NCBI GenBank assembly: GCA_965208395.1
Contig: CBDBON010000002.1
Location: forward strand, 682,001-746,000
Source of the DNA: CBDBON01 sp965208395
GTDB taxonomy: Bacteria; Chloroflexota; Dehalococcoidia; Lucifugimonadales; CBDBON01
DNA length: 64,000 nucleotides
Direction of reading: 5' to 3'
Shown: positions 19,301 through 28,205 of the stretch, one piece after another
How positions within the stretch are numbered: position 1 is the first letter of the stretch
Layout of the letters: each line of letters opens with the position of its first letter
Notes under the pieces: generated by a model
Seen by the model: the letters and a program-made list of their open reading frames with translations, nothing else
Databases searched by the model: none
What the model was told of the DNA's origin: nothing
Translations under genes and position numbers: made by a program

Positions 19301-19775
19301 TGAGCACTGCACCCTCGCTCAACCCGCTGACTACTACGCTCGGGAGGGAGGATGGGATAGGACCATCACCGACTTGCAGCACTGTGCTCCAGTGAAATAT
19401 CCGTCCTTGTATTACGTGTGGGTGATCTACGTGGACACGCCCTTTGACTGCGAGGCCTCGGAGTTGGGCCGAGGTGGCGGCGGCGTAACGCTAATGCACA
19501 GAGATGACCTTGATGGTTTAGCCAACCCCGAGGGCAACACACAATGTGGCTTTCACCGCCCTCAGCGAGGATACATCGGGGGAGCAGCGCACGAACTGGG
19601 CCACGCCTTCGGGTTGCCACATCCTCCAGGGTGTGACGACGGCCTAGACACCTGCGACGAAGACTTGCTAATGTCGGGTGGTTATGCCTACGACTTCCCC
19701 GACACCCACCTAACAAAGTCGGACATATCCATCCTGCGAGCCTCCCCGTTTGTGCAATACAGACCAACCGAATAG
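16356..19775 (+). CDS. Large lipoprotein with two zinc-protease motifs
   Basis: A 1139-residue predicted lipoprotein. A lipobox (LAAC, near residue 32) follows a basic and hydrophobic signal, then comes a threonine/proline linker of 16-residue repeats. Several copies of an LPWVQDGI-type helical repeat flank a gluzincin-like zinc motif, HETAHYFW near residue 470, with DEGLAN downstream as in peptidase MA-like proteins. More LPWVQDGI repeats lead to a second, metzincin-type motif HELGHAFGLPH near residue 1080. It is probably anchored outside the membrane and may degrade proteins. The ATG at 16356 has GAGGTG six bases upstream. No function is known for the repeat. Confidence 0.8.
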   Translation: MSVGPRSRKRTRLVILGGLVVVLSVISLAACSDESSTPTETSTLAPLVTPTPGPTDTSTPIPSATPTLTPTDTSTPVPSATPTSTPTDTSTPVPSATPTSTPTDTPTPVPSATPTSTPTDTSTPVPSATPTSTPTDTPTPVPSAIPTSTPTPAPTETPTPSPTPTPAPPSLVSTYETNNTRWLVRNYPALARRIQTLPWVQDGLSDRERSTVDELLWMAVEDVANLDAALSLPWVQDDISELAYKALDKLGFLDTPNPANLYAALNVPWVYDGISETEYDIIDSLGALDFDAPDVVSQLFLMPFLLSPDATDALAIRGMENLADRGRLATLTDHSTFEDGVTDDETTLIAGVGTLRDTDEIRRVLNPGGAAIETISLGTELTPHLKISIIRTDSQSRPGTVGSVRDAVEFVEKTVGLPLPVNHVIIMLNDLAVAEKYAGTNFGFAYSYKPKYEAAQGTFEWRHLQTGFVHETAHYFWTGNENWIDEGLANIVEYQFGLQMGLSHGQLQTERKNCEAHDLEMLSEWDPDRADVDRYHCVYYLGQPLFYDLLESMGAETFTSSLRDYYRLSLEVREEDRTPSIAEVRKAFAGQDAIIDRHWSGKMNAPENRPFDEGYERTSHDLIRWEQYPTFADGVVEFKGVLLGDGILVSRDATEISRFEFAAFKLRSADGGADLGSILPPPRPGRKWILDDPGDVQAATFAINEAERRFHIRFEWPTALGGVPEDVVVHVLGYQNSDRDPTIGSKVDALGYARIRVPPTSTLKQTPTAVPVYAAAWNRLDNAAWLEANHPSLAVEIKDLPWVQNGINDAEFKALREFLYLALWSRTAVSNMLEYGWVKDGVDAREADTIDWVVGFNDAANSLSITKLAWVQDGIDEVELQAIRRLTEIATTDPDEATRVMVLPWVQDGIDIRDVGALWEADPYQLPTTMPPPAVRVIYATPSDAEANPIYMEAVQEALHRIQDWYADKLNGVTYELRDPVPEHCTLAQPADYYAREGGWDRTITDLQHCAPVKYPSLYYVWVIYVDTPFDCEASELGRGGGGVTLMHRDDLDGLANPEGNTQCGFHRPQRGYIGGAAHELGHAFGLPHPPGCDDGLDTCDEDLLMSGGYAYDFPDTHLTKSDISILRASPFVQYRPTE
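16500..16850 (+). repeat. 48-bp tandem coding repeats
   Basis: About six tandem units of 48 bases encode the motif TPTDTSTPVPSATPTS with small changes. The most similar units (about 16600-16760) are almost identical at DNA level, so copy number is probably variable. They form an extended linker between the lipid anchor and the first folded domain. Confidence 0.8.
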
Positions 19776-20179
19776 GTGGGAACGAATCAGTGAGAACACA
19801 CCCTGCCGAGACGGTCCGCGATGGGACTGCTCCCGCGCGGACCAAAGTGACATGTCCCTGATAGTCTCTGGAAGGGTGTGCGGGAACTTGTGGACAGAAT
19901 GCGGGTCAAACTGAGAAAGCATGGGGGCGAGTGGTCATAGCCATCGCTTAATCGTCCGCTTGCTGGAGGCTTGTACTTGGGACTTCAGGATCGCGATTGG
20001 TTTCAAGAAGAGGCTCGACGGCGCAAAGAAGGCACACGAAGCAGACTGTACAGCCGTAGAGCCGGACCAAGCCGTAGTCAGCCCTCCGCTGGCAGCGGGG
20101 GCGGTCGATTCAAGCTGTTTTGTTCGTGATGGCATGTCTGATCATAGGCCCAATCTGGATGTAGGCGTACCATGCTAAT
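19776..20179. other. Gap with no supported gene
   Basis: About 400 bases between the lipoprotein and the CAP-domain gene. An open frame from 19921 (85 codons) has no recognisable motif and no ribosome site. I see no terminator hairpin with a T-run. Confidence 0.5.
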
Positions 20180-20890
20180 GTGTCAATCGCGGTGACCGCA
20201 TGGCAAGCAGCATCAGTTGCCTATGTAACGGTGACGAGCTTCTCAAAGGAGGCGGCCAGTGACGCGACCACTGCGATATCCGAGGAAATCACGGCCACCC
20301 CAGACGTACAGAAGGCATCGCGAACAACCTCGCGAGTAACGACCTCACAGAAGTACGTGGGAGGAAGCCCCCTAGAAAGCCCCCTCAATCGAGGAGAGTT
20401 TGAGGCATGGGTGATCCAGTTCACTAACGAGGAGAGAATCAGCACTGGCCTACAACCATTTCGTCACGACGCCGCTATTTCAGACATAGCACGGTCGCAC
20501 AGCGAGAATATGGCCAGACTCGGGTTGATGAGTCACGACATAGGAGGCAGGGATCCCACCGACAGGGCGATGGCCGCTGGATACGACTGCCGCGCCTATA
20601 GAGGGGACGGTTCGTACTCCTATGGCCTAAGCGAGAATATCGTTGAACACCCCAGAGTTACCCAATGGAGGGGCTTGAAATGTCTTACCGTCCCGTTGGC
20701 TATTATCACGACGCCGAGGAGGCGACTCGGGAACTTGTGCAAGGATGGATGAACAGCCCAGGTCACCTTGAGAACATTCTCGACAGGGAATCTCGCAGGA
20801 TTGGCCTCGGGATAGCTATCCGGGAAGCGTCAGAGTTATGGGTACACCGGGAGCAGGCCAGGCCGCAGCGGTCGCTGTTCTCTTGGGCCG
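20180..20890 (+). pseudogene. CAP/SCP-domain protein, frameshifted
   Basis: The first frame (20180-20752) reads a CAP domain: FTNEERISTGLQPF, then the SHSENMARLGLMSHD histidine/glutamate segment and GLSENIVEHP. The continuation YYHDAEEATRELVQGWMNSPGHLENIL and IGLGIAI is in another frame (from about 20665), so a single frameshift near 20665-20700 splits the gene. CAP proteins are usually secreted, but no clear signal peptide is visible after the GTG at 20180. It may be a true pseudogene or an assembly error; the rest of the domain is well preserved, which makes either plausible. Confidence 0.75.
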
Positions 20891-21071
20891 AGTTCACAGC
20901 TGAGGAGCCGGTCAAGCCGAAGTGTCGCGGCTGCAAGCCTCAGCCCGCAACCCTCTCGATGTTTCGAGTGGGCAATGATACTGGAGCGGGAACTCGAGGC
21001 CGAACTGATCGACACGGGCCGCTGACCGGACAGACAGACCACCTTGACTGTTGCGAGCATCTTGAGATTGG

Positions 21072-21077
21072 TATAAT
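21072..21077 (+). promoter_or_regulatory. TATAAT box of the DUF262 operon
   Basis: TATAAT is followed 8 bases later by an in-frame ATG at 21086, so the operon may begin as a leaderless message. Possible -35 boxes are TTGACT at 21044 (22-base spacing, too long) and TTGCGA at 21051 (15 bases). Confidence 0.5.
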
Positions 21078-21085
21078 TGGCTGCG

Positions 21086-22267
21086 ATGCAGGGTCTTGCG
21101 CTTGCTCAGGGGGTGTGTCCAATGGTAGCCAGTCCAACTGCGGATATGACATCTACGCAACCTGATGCTGAGGTTGACGAAAATTATCTCGAAAGAGAGC
21201 AGGACGACCAACAGGAGGAAATTACAGAGCCGTTCGATCCTGAACTGATCAGGATCAATACTCGTCCCGTTGTCGTTGAGCAAGTCGTTACACGCGTTAA
21301 GCAAGACGAGCTTGACCTAGCACCTGACTTTCAGCGACTGCGCGGCATCTGGGACTCTAAGCGCAAGAGCCGACTTATAGAGTCGCTCTTGCTAAGAATC
21401 CCGATTCCCGTGTTCTATGTTGCTGCCAACGAGGAGGATCGTTGGTCAGTCGTCGATGGTGTGCAGCGGATCTCGACCATATATGACTACGTGACCGGAC
21501 ACTTCCCTCTGACCAAACTCCAGTATCTGACTTGGTTGGAGAAATGTGACCACGATTCTCTTCCTCGGAAGTTCCAGCGACGAATCAGTGAGACACAGCT
21601 CAGCATTAACGTCATTGAACCGGGTACTCCTGCGGAGGTGATGTTCAACGTCTTCCTGAGGATCAATACTGGTGGGATGACATTAAACGGACAGGAGATC
21701 CGCCATGCACTCAACCCCGGTCCGGTTCGAGACTACCTGAAAGACCTCGCTCAGTCGGAAGAATTCCTCAAAGCCACGGATAATTCGATTAGTGTAACCA
21801 GGATGGCCGATAGGGAGTGCGTCCTGCGCTTCTTAGCCTTTCACATCGAACCTTGGGAAGAGTACTCTGACGGCGATCTCGACAGTCATCTCGGCAGCAT
21901 CATGCGAAAACTCAACAGCATGAGTTCAGAAGAGCGCAACGCACGAGCTACGGATTTCAAGAAGGCAATGCGCGCGGCCTTCCGAATTTTTGGTGAAGGA
22001 GCTTTCAGGAAGCCGCCAGGTGAGCACAATCGACGGCGCCCTATCAATAGGGCACTGCTAGAAACATGGAGCGTCAGACTGGCGCGCTGCTCTCCAGAGC
22101 AACTCGATGTCCTAGCCGATGGTCGCGAGGACCTTCGACGTCGCTTCCATCAGTTGCTGCTTCAGGACGATGACTTCGAGAGGTCCATCTCCTATTCGAC
22201 CGGCTCTCCCCAGCGCGTGCGTAAACGCTTTCAGGCGATCGATCAGCTTGTCGAGGAGTTCATCTGA
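21086..22267 (+). CDS. DUF262 (GmrS/DndB-like) protein
   Basis: A 393-residue protein of the DUF262 fold, the ParB-like nucleotide-hydrolysing module found in GmrSD type IV restriction enzymes and many phage-defence genes. Visible motifs are LAPDFQRLRGIWD (usually P-Y-Q-R), IPIPVFY, VVDGVQRIST in place of the common DGQQR, and FLRINTGGMTLNGQEIRHAL. The GmrD HNH half is absent. The start could also be the ATG at 21122. Its TGA overlaps the ATG of the ATPase gene by one base, so the two are translationally coupled. I infer a defence role. Confidence 0.82.
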   Translation: MQGLALAQGVCPMVASPTADMTSTQPDAEVDENYLEREQDDQQEEITEPFDPELIRINTRPVVVEQVVTRVKQDELDLAPDFQRLRGIWDSKRKSRLIESLLLRIPIPVFYVAANEEDRWSVVDGVQRISTIYDYVTGHFPLTKLQYLTWLEKCDHDSLPRKFQRRISETQLSINVIEPGTPAEVMFNVFLRINTGGMTLNGQEIRHALNPGPVRDYLKDLAQSEEFLKATDNSISVTRMADRECVLRFLAFHIEPWEEYSDGDLDSHLGSIMRKLNSMSSEERNARATDFKKAMRAAFRIFGEGAFRKPPGEHNRRRPINRALLETWSVRLARCSPEQLDVLADGREDLRRRFHQLLLQDDDFERSISYSTGSPQRVRKRFQAIDQLVEEFI

Positions 22268-23469
22268 TGCTTCGTAAGGTCAAGCTGACTAACTTCAAGT
22301 GCTTCGAGCAACTGGATTTGGAATGTGCGCCTCTCAATCTGCTCTGTGGCCTGAACGGGATGGGCAAGAGCACCGTAATACAGGCGATGCTGGTGCTAAG
22401 GCAATCCCATGAAGCCGGGGAGTTGGAGAAAGGCAGACTTGTGCTGAATGGTGACCGAGTTGACCTCGGCACGGGTTCCGATATCCTGTTCGAAGATGCT
22501 GAGCAGGATGTGTTGGGATTCGAGATCATTGACCATGATAACGGAGAAGAGGACAAATGGGAGCAGGCTTACGATTGTCCTAGGAACTCAGATATTCTCG
22601 GCTCGCCCCCTGAAGTCAAGGCTAGAGGGCTCTTTGACAACCACCTAGAGAAGGACCCCGGTCTGGCAGCTCACCTGCCCCCCAGATATCTCACAGAACC
22701 ATATATCGCAGATTTGATCGGATGGGATAGTCCACCGTTTGGAGGCCAACTTGTCTATGTTGGCGCGGAACGGATTGGGCCCCGGAAATCCTATCCACTG
22801 TCTGACATAATGGCCAGGCGTGGCGACTTGGGCACAAGCGGCGAATATGCGTGGAATTACCTGCACCGCAATCAGGACGAACTCTTGAAGATGGATGACC
22901 CTCGTTGCCTTGAAGAAGGACGGCGGCGGTTAATTGACGTCGTCGACCAGTGGATGCAGGAAGTGTGCCCAGGCACTCATCTGCAACTCAAAGCAGTGAC
23001 GGAGGCCGACGCCATCATCGCAGAATTCACATTCGACCGGCCGGGAGACGTGGCATCCAATCGGTACCGCGCCACCAACGTCGGGTTTGGCCTTTCGTAC
23101 ACCCTGCCTCTCATCGTTGCCCTGCTCTCGGACCCCGGTACGTTGTGCCTGATCGAGAACCCAGAGGCCCATCTCCACCCACGCGGTCAGACGAAACTCG
23201 CGGAGTTGGCTGTACGCGCGGCAACGGCCGGGGTCCAAGTCTTCGCCGAGACGCACAGCGACCACTTCATGGACGGCGTCCGTATAGCCGTCCGTAATGG
23301 GTTAATAGATCTGGATGATGCAGCATTCCACTACTTTGAGCGTGATGGCAACAAATCGAAAGTCACTTCGCTCAAGGCTGACTCCGACGGTCGGCTGTCC
23401 CATTGGCCGGCCGGCTTTTTCGACCAGCACGAAGAGAATCTGGCCAAGCTAATTGGACCAAGACCCTAA
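22267..23469 (+). CDS. AAA/SMC-like ATPase (DUF3696/OLD type)
   Basis: A 400-residue ABC/OLD-type ATPase. The start LRKVKLTNFKCFEQLDLEC is typical of RecF/SMC-like heads, with Walker A GLNGMGKST at 28-36. A late LSYTLPLIVALL signature helix leads to Walker B LCLIENPEAHLHP (about 292), then AETHSDHFMDGVR as the H-loop region. There is no TOPRIM domain, unlike OLD nucleases such as GajA, so the nuclease is probably supplied by another subunit. The stop is one base before the next ATG. DUF3696 proteins are known to neighbour DUF262 genes. Confidence 0.85.
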   Translation: MLRKVKLTNFKCFEQLDLECAPLNLLCGLNGMGKSTVIQAMLVLRQSHEAGELEKGRLVLNGDRVDLGTGSDILFEDAEQDVLGFEIIDHDNGEEDKWEQAYDCPRNSDILGSPPEVKARGLFDNHLEKDPGLAAHLPPRYLTEPYIADLIGWDSPPFGGQLVYVGAERIGPRKSYPLSDIMARRGDLGTSGEYAWNYLHRNQDELLKMDDPRCLEEGRRRLIDVVDQWMQEVCPGTHLQLKAVTEADAIIAEFTFDRPGDVASNRYRATNVGFGLSYTLPLIVALLSDPGTLCLIENPEAHLHPRGQTKLAELAVRAATAGVQVFAETHSDHFMDGVRIAVRNGLIDLDDAAFHYFERDGNKSKVTSLKADSDGRLSHWPAGFFDQHEENLAKLIGPRP

Positions 23470-23470
23470 T

Positions 23471-24421
23471 ATGCGTGAGATGGTGCTGAACCACGCGAGT
23501 CTCGTGTCACCCGACCGGCATACCGCCGTGGAGTGGCTCAGGGACGTAACGACTGGAGTGACCCCGCTAACCCAGCGCCGGGTTGTTGAACCTGCATTGA
23601 GGATGTGCAAGTCTCATGTCGAAACCCTCTGTATGCCCGGCTGGTCACTGTTTGATGCTCTCCTGGAAATGCAGAAAGTCGGAGCAAGAGAAGAGTTCAG
23701 ACTGTTTGCCACCCTGACGTCAAAGATCCCGCTCCTGATGGAAGTAAGGCAGGACGTCGAGAACCGCTTCCGCTCTTGCGAGGCGAAGACACTGCCTTCA
23801 CCGGATGGTGACCCCCTCGTACTTGCCGCCATCACAGACGGAATCTCGGTTGGGTTTCCATCTGAGCCTGTTTGGGACAAGAGCCAGATAGTCGTCACGT
23901 TTGACGAAATGTTGCCTGACGAAAGTATCCAAGAGGCGTCTGAGTTAATAGACAATCTCACGCGGTCATGTCACGCGCAGCCGATTTGCGATCGTCATCG
24001 TAACCGCGTTCTTGACGGTCTTCGCGAGTTCAAAAGCGGCGCGGCGTTGTGGGATGATCGGGAAGAAGCGTTTCCGAGCCTTGTATTCGGTCCAGACGTA
24101 GAGGGCCATCTCGCGACTCTAAACGCTGGAGTTTTGGGAACCGTCGTCAACAAGCTGGCGAGTCTTGACGAGTCGGCTGCCAAATGGCGAGAGGCAGGAG
24201 GTGCCATGCCTTCGTGGGGAAGCAAGGTAACAGACGAAAGCGACTCCGTGATGAACCACGACGGGTTGCGAGAGGCACGCCGATTCAGATCACACGACGG
24301 CATGCGTCGGCTATTCACATGGCATGCACGCTATGGCAGTAGCGGACGAATTCACCTTCGTTTCGAACCACATTCATACGAGATCGAAATAGGGTACATC
24401 GGCCCGCATCTCCCGCTTTGA
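23471..24421 (+). CDS. Unknown protein of the DUF262/ATPase operon
   Basis: A 316-residue protein I do not recognise. Helical text dominates up to residue 190. The C-terminal 40 residues form a strand-rich end (LFTWHARYGSSGRIHLRFE, then IEIGYIGPHLPL) that resembles the closing segment of small RelE-like or nuclease-associated proteins; that likeness is weak. The ATG at 23471 is one base after the ATPase stop, so the protein is almost certainly part of the same complex or pathway. No signal peptide, membrane segment or cysteine cluster is visible. Confidence 0.7.
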   Translation: MREMVLNHASLVSPDRHTAVEWLRDVTTGVTPLTQRRVVEPALRMCKSHVETLCMPGWSLFDALLEMQKVGAREEFRLFATLTSKIPLLMEVRQDVENRFRSCEAKTLPSPDGDPLVLAAITDGISVGFPSEPVWDKSQIVVTFDEMLPDESIQEASELIDNLTRSCHAQPICDRHRNRVLDGLREFKSGAALWDDREEAFPSLVFGPDVEGHLATLNAGVLGTVVNKLASLDESAAKWREAGGAMPSWGSKVTDESDSVMNHDGLREARRFRSHDGMRRLFTWHARYGSSGRIHLRFEPHSYEIEIGYIGPHLPL

Positions 24422-24442
24422 GGGGTGCTCTGGAGGAGCAGT

Positions 24443-25048
24443 ATGCAAAGGGTACGTTACAAGGGTAACGACTTCGAAACTGAGCACGAGGCCATATGCT
24501 CGGCCCTCTTCGATAAATATGGCTGGAGATGGGAAAGACCCAAGCATCCCTTAGATGGTTGGCTTCCCGATTTTCGCCTCAGAGGGGACACCGACGTGTT
24601 GGTCGAATGCAAAGGCGGCCTTGAATGGGATGACGTGAGGAACTTTCAAGATTTGCAAAGGTATGAAGATGCCGTCCATGGGACTGACTATGAGGTGCTC
24701 CTCATCCCCAAGGCCCCAAGGAACTTCAAGAATCGCAAAGGTTACGATGTCAGTGCCCTTGGTTTCCTGTATGACAGAGAAGTATGGTCGTACGCCGAGC
24801 TAGGCAGGTGGTCGGGAAGTGTAGGTTTCTGCCACAGCGCTAACGCATGGAGGGATCGACTGTCAGGTCACAATGTGAATCTTTCGTCCGGAGATGGGCA
24901 GCGACCCGACGTAGAACTGGATTGGCGCTCGGTGACTCAGGCGTATAGAGGCAAGAGAATGTCTTACTTCAAGGAGTCCACGGACTCCGAGATTGAGGAC
25001 TGGGACACATCCCATGAAACAGGGAGCCGAGATAAGACTCCCTTCTGA
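24443..25048 (+). CDS. PD-(D/E)XK nuclease-like protein
   Basis: A 201-residue protein with the restriction-endonuclease fold pattern: an N-terminal FETEHEA helix, D43 in WLPDF, then E55 and K57 in VLVECKGG. This is the D-(E/D)xK catalytic triad at the usual spacing. The ATG at 24443 has GGAGG six bases upstream; the open frame also allows a GTG at 24425. It is the last gene of the four-gene operon and is the likely DNA- or RNA-cutting effector. The C-terminal 100 residues are polar with no known domain. Confidence 0.75.
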   Translation: MQRVRYKGNDFETEHEAICSALFDKYGWRWERPKHPLDGWLPDFRLRGDTDVLVECKGGLEWDDVRNFQDLQRYEDAVHGTDYEVLLIPKAPRNFKNRKGYDVSALGFLYDREVWSYAELGRWSGSVGFCHSANAWRDRLSGHNVNLSSGDGQRPDVELDWRSVTQAYRGKRMSYFKESTDSEIEDWDTSHETGSRDKTPF

Positions 25049-25228
25049 CTAAAGTGCGGTTCCGCTCCGCGCCTCACAATTGTGACTCACGCCCGCCTAG
25101 GCTTTGTGCCGTGACGACGCGTCAACGGAACCCCTTCCCCTCTTCTCTTCGGTTACCTGACGTTCATAGAAGGGAATTCTGCCACATGCCGGTTGCCCGC
25201 TTGACTTCGACTTCGCTACGCTCGAATC
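25049..25228. other. Short gap after the defence-like operon
   Basis: No gene, terminator or repeat is evident in these 180 bases. The next recognisable sequence is a broken gene. Confidence 0.5.
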
Positions 25229-25576
25229 ATGGCCCTCTCAGATCACCACCTGCGTGAAGCCCTCAGTCGGATGCCGTTTGTCGAGTCGACGAAGCTGGAG
25301 TGCACTTCATCCTGGGCGAGCCCCACGCCACCGTCCATCGCTATCTCATTGAACTGCTGGCCGACGTCGTCGTGCGCAGGGTTTACCCACGGCACCGTCC
25401 GCCAGCCGTCGAGCGGGAGATACTCCCTGACGCCGCAGGGCATCAGGGAGACCGCCGACTTCCTGGACTACGACACGCCCTCGGACTACGTGCCGGCCTA
25501 TCCCATGTCCCGGGAGTGGCTGACGCTGCTCATCCGCCGCATGAACGCCGTAGCCGCCGTCTACCGCCTGGCTTGA
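25229..25576 (+). pseudogene. Relic of a replication-relaxation protein
   Basis: The start (LREALSRMPFVESTKLE) and end (YSLTPQGIRETADFLDYD, then WLTLLIRRMNAVAAVYRLA) in one frame, and the middle (VHFILGEPHATVHRYLIELLADVVVRRVYPRH) in a second frame, together match the first 115 residues of the protein encoded at 44506-43333. That protein has LLADMPFLDRLEATV, RFHLTGAGLRLLA and WRRLLLERLDAVAVIYRLA. At least two frameshifts and loss of the remaining 440 or so residues show this is a dead copy, probably from an older related conjugative element. Confidence 0.72.
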
Positions 25577-28103
25577 TTCTCCGATACCAACGCCCTCGCT
25601 GTTGTTCTTCGAGAGCCACAATCTTCTACACGATGTCACTGGGGTCATCGTCCTGCTTATTGCCGCGGTCAACGAGCTGCGCACCGACACTCCTCCAACA
25701 CCCTTCGCATCTGCCAGAGACGCAACGAGACTCATGCCAGGCCACCATTGTGTGGTAGTTCACACCAGAGCCTTCGCCCGCAGCCACGTTGTCCAATCAT
25801 CCACCAGGGCGTCCGCCTGGGTCCGATAGGGGCTTTCACGTCATCTCGCCGGAAACCCACGCCGCGTCCAACGGCAGGCTCCTCATGGCCCACCATCTGG
25901 GCCTCCATGCCTCAAAACTACAATCCCCACACTACAATAAGTACAATAGACTTAGCACTGACCCGCAGTAAAATTGCTCGCTGGATTCCCTTCGCTTCCC
26001 CCATGTTCACCTTCATTCAGCTACGAATATCACCCAGATTGTATTCTGCAATGTATCCCGGTTCTCCTTACAGCCCTCCCAGGGCGAAACCCGCCCCGGG
26101 GCGATTGTAGTCTGACGCATCAGCCACTTCGGGCAGCCCGGCGTTGATTAGCCCAACTCCCACCCTGGACGAATCACTGACGCCGGTTGTCAGATCGTCA
26201 TTGCCAACCCAGGGCAACCGGGGGCAGGCTGCTCGGCCCTGCACGACTCCTCCCACCCTGCGAACCACCTTGGGCTTCCCTTCGCTATCGACCGGAGCCT
26301 ACGCCTGGCCGCCAGCCTCCATGACCTCTCCCATCGCTTCTGAAGACCGCTTTGTCATTTTGACCGAATCCCTAGCTGACACTGCCCACCGACACATGAA
26401 CCTGCTCCGGCACCGAAGTGCTTCCCCCAATGGTCCCGTAGGCGGCCTCCCCTCCCCAAACAGCTTGCCCACGACCCGATGAGATTCTGACCACCAACCT
26501 CGATCTTCTGTACACGGGTGGCGCACCCCGAACGGTCCTCCAAACCCCCTGCGCCATAACGGGTGACACCGATGACAGCGCCATCGGGAACGGTCAGCCT
26601 GTAGCACTCGTCGTCTTCGACTATCCCGCCAGCGAGACCGCCTTCCTCGACATCGCCGCCGACGAGGTGGACGACGTGCTCATCGTCACTGCCAACGTCG
26701 AGGCTCTTGCCGAGCACGGCGTCATGGGTGAAGCATGGCCGCTACCGCCGTATTCCCTCGACAGACGCTCGCTGGCCCTGATGCATCAGGCTCCAAAATG
26801 ACCGCCGTATCCGTTCCGAGTGCTTCCATTAGGGGTCGTCCCAGCAGCTTTGCTGGGACAACTTGCAGACGCGACCGGTCACGCATCTCCGCTACCGCCC
26901 TCCGAAGGACAATCCGTTGCAGAACCGACCGGTCAGGGGTGGTTAGCATCCTCGCTTCCCCCTCTCGCCCGCCAGCTACGAGCCAAAGCTACGCAGCCCT
27001 ACCCAAAACCTTCACCCAACGGACACCGAGACCCTCGCAACTTGCTGCCAACTTGTCGCCGGAGCCGTTCCCAGGACTTCCTGTAGAGGGCAAAAGGGCC
27101 TTCCCCTCACTTACCGTCTCAGCCCCCAACAGCTCCCGAAAGGACATTTCGTTGCAGAACCGGCGGGACCGCCGATCAACTCGGAGACCTCACCGACCAC
27201 GTCCTCTCCGACCTGTTCGACGTTATCGACGGGCTGACGTGTCACCGTGAGTCCGCCCAAATCGCCCAGCCCGCCATGTTCGCCCTCGTATTCGGCCCTA
27301 ACGTCGGATTCTGCCGCGACTTCCATGAGAACATGCACATCCCAGCTACGGAGGATGCACACGACCACGACCACCCGGCCATCGACCGATGCACATCTCA
27401 GCTACGGCACCTGCACACGGCCCTGCGACCGGCCCTTTCATACCAATCGCTTCCTGTGATTGATCAGGTTGTGGTGGGAACGCCTGCGTCACCGCGCTAA
27501 GCGTCAATTCCGCATCTCCATCCGAAGTACCGATTCTCCGTACAGCCCTCCGGCGTCGTTATCGACGTTCCTGCCATCTGCCCTTTCATTCCGGTGTCCC
27601 ACCGGCTCAATGTGGCACTCTCCACGGTCGGAACGGTTGTCGTCAGTCACGTCGTCCTGCTCAACTGGCCAGCCACGGGCGAATAATCAGGGTCTTTAGG
27701 ACAGATAATCAGGCTGTGCGACCCTCCTGTGCGCCTGCTTGACGATCGTCCCTGCGTCCTGGCCGACGCCCGCCGCAGCCTCTTTCCCTGCCGCCCACCC
27801 ATCCCGAAGGCAGCCTTTCCATCGACGCGCAAAAGTGCAACTTTCAGCTATGACACTTCCAACTCGTACCCCAGGTCGGGCGCTTGGAAAAACGCAACTC
27901 TCAGCTACGGCTCATGCAACCCCAAACCGGAACGTACCCGCAAGTCAAACTGTTCACCGTTCACGGCCTGTAGAGGCGGATTTCCCCCTGCATCAGCTAC
28001 GAAATGACCCGACTTGCATTCTTGCAGCTGACTTCATATCCCTGTACAACCCGGCGACATCGTGAAAGGGCTTCCTAGCCCGAGGCCCTACATGGGCGCA
28101 CAT
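25577..28103. other. Gene-poor decayed region
   Basis: About 2.5 kb in which no frame gives a convincing protein. One uninterrupted stretch, 26442-26801, reads a protein-like sequence (LALVVFDYP-type text and DIAADEVDDVLIVTANVEAL) without a start codon or known family. A perfect 9-bp hairpin with loop GCTT lies at 26838-26859. Short sequences built on CAGCTACG recur (see repeats). The pair AGGACATTTCGTTGCAGAAC (27136) and AGGACAATCCGTTGCAGAAC (26904) is another local repeat. I read the region as the remains of mobile DNA. Confidence 0.6.
26018..28020 (+). repeat. Interspersed CAGCTACG-centred repeats
   Basis: CAGCTACG or one-base variants occur at 26018, 26973, 27343, 27399, 27845, 27902 and 27994, and again at 31337. 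Most copies lie between flanking TGCA-type words, as in TGCACATCTCAGCTACGG and TGCAACTCTCAGCTACGG. Copies at 26018, 27994 and 31337 extend into a shared CGAnnTnnCCCGAnTTGCAT-like tail. A further copy, CAGCTACGAAA, lies at 8910 in the phased-repeat region. They do not lie in a consistent reading frame. Confidence 0.5.
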
Positions 28104-28205
28104 TGTCAATGCTAAGTTAGATTTGACCCTTTTCCGCTAAGTTAGAACTGACCCACCTTGTCGTTAAGTCGCCTCCTTTCTGGCAAGCAAGAGTGCCTGT
28201 TGGAT

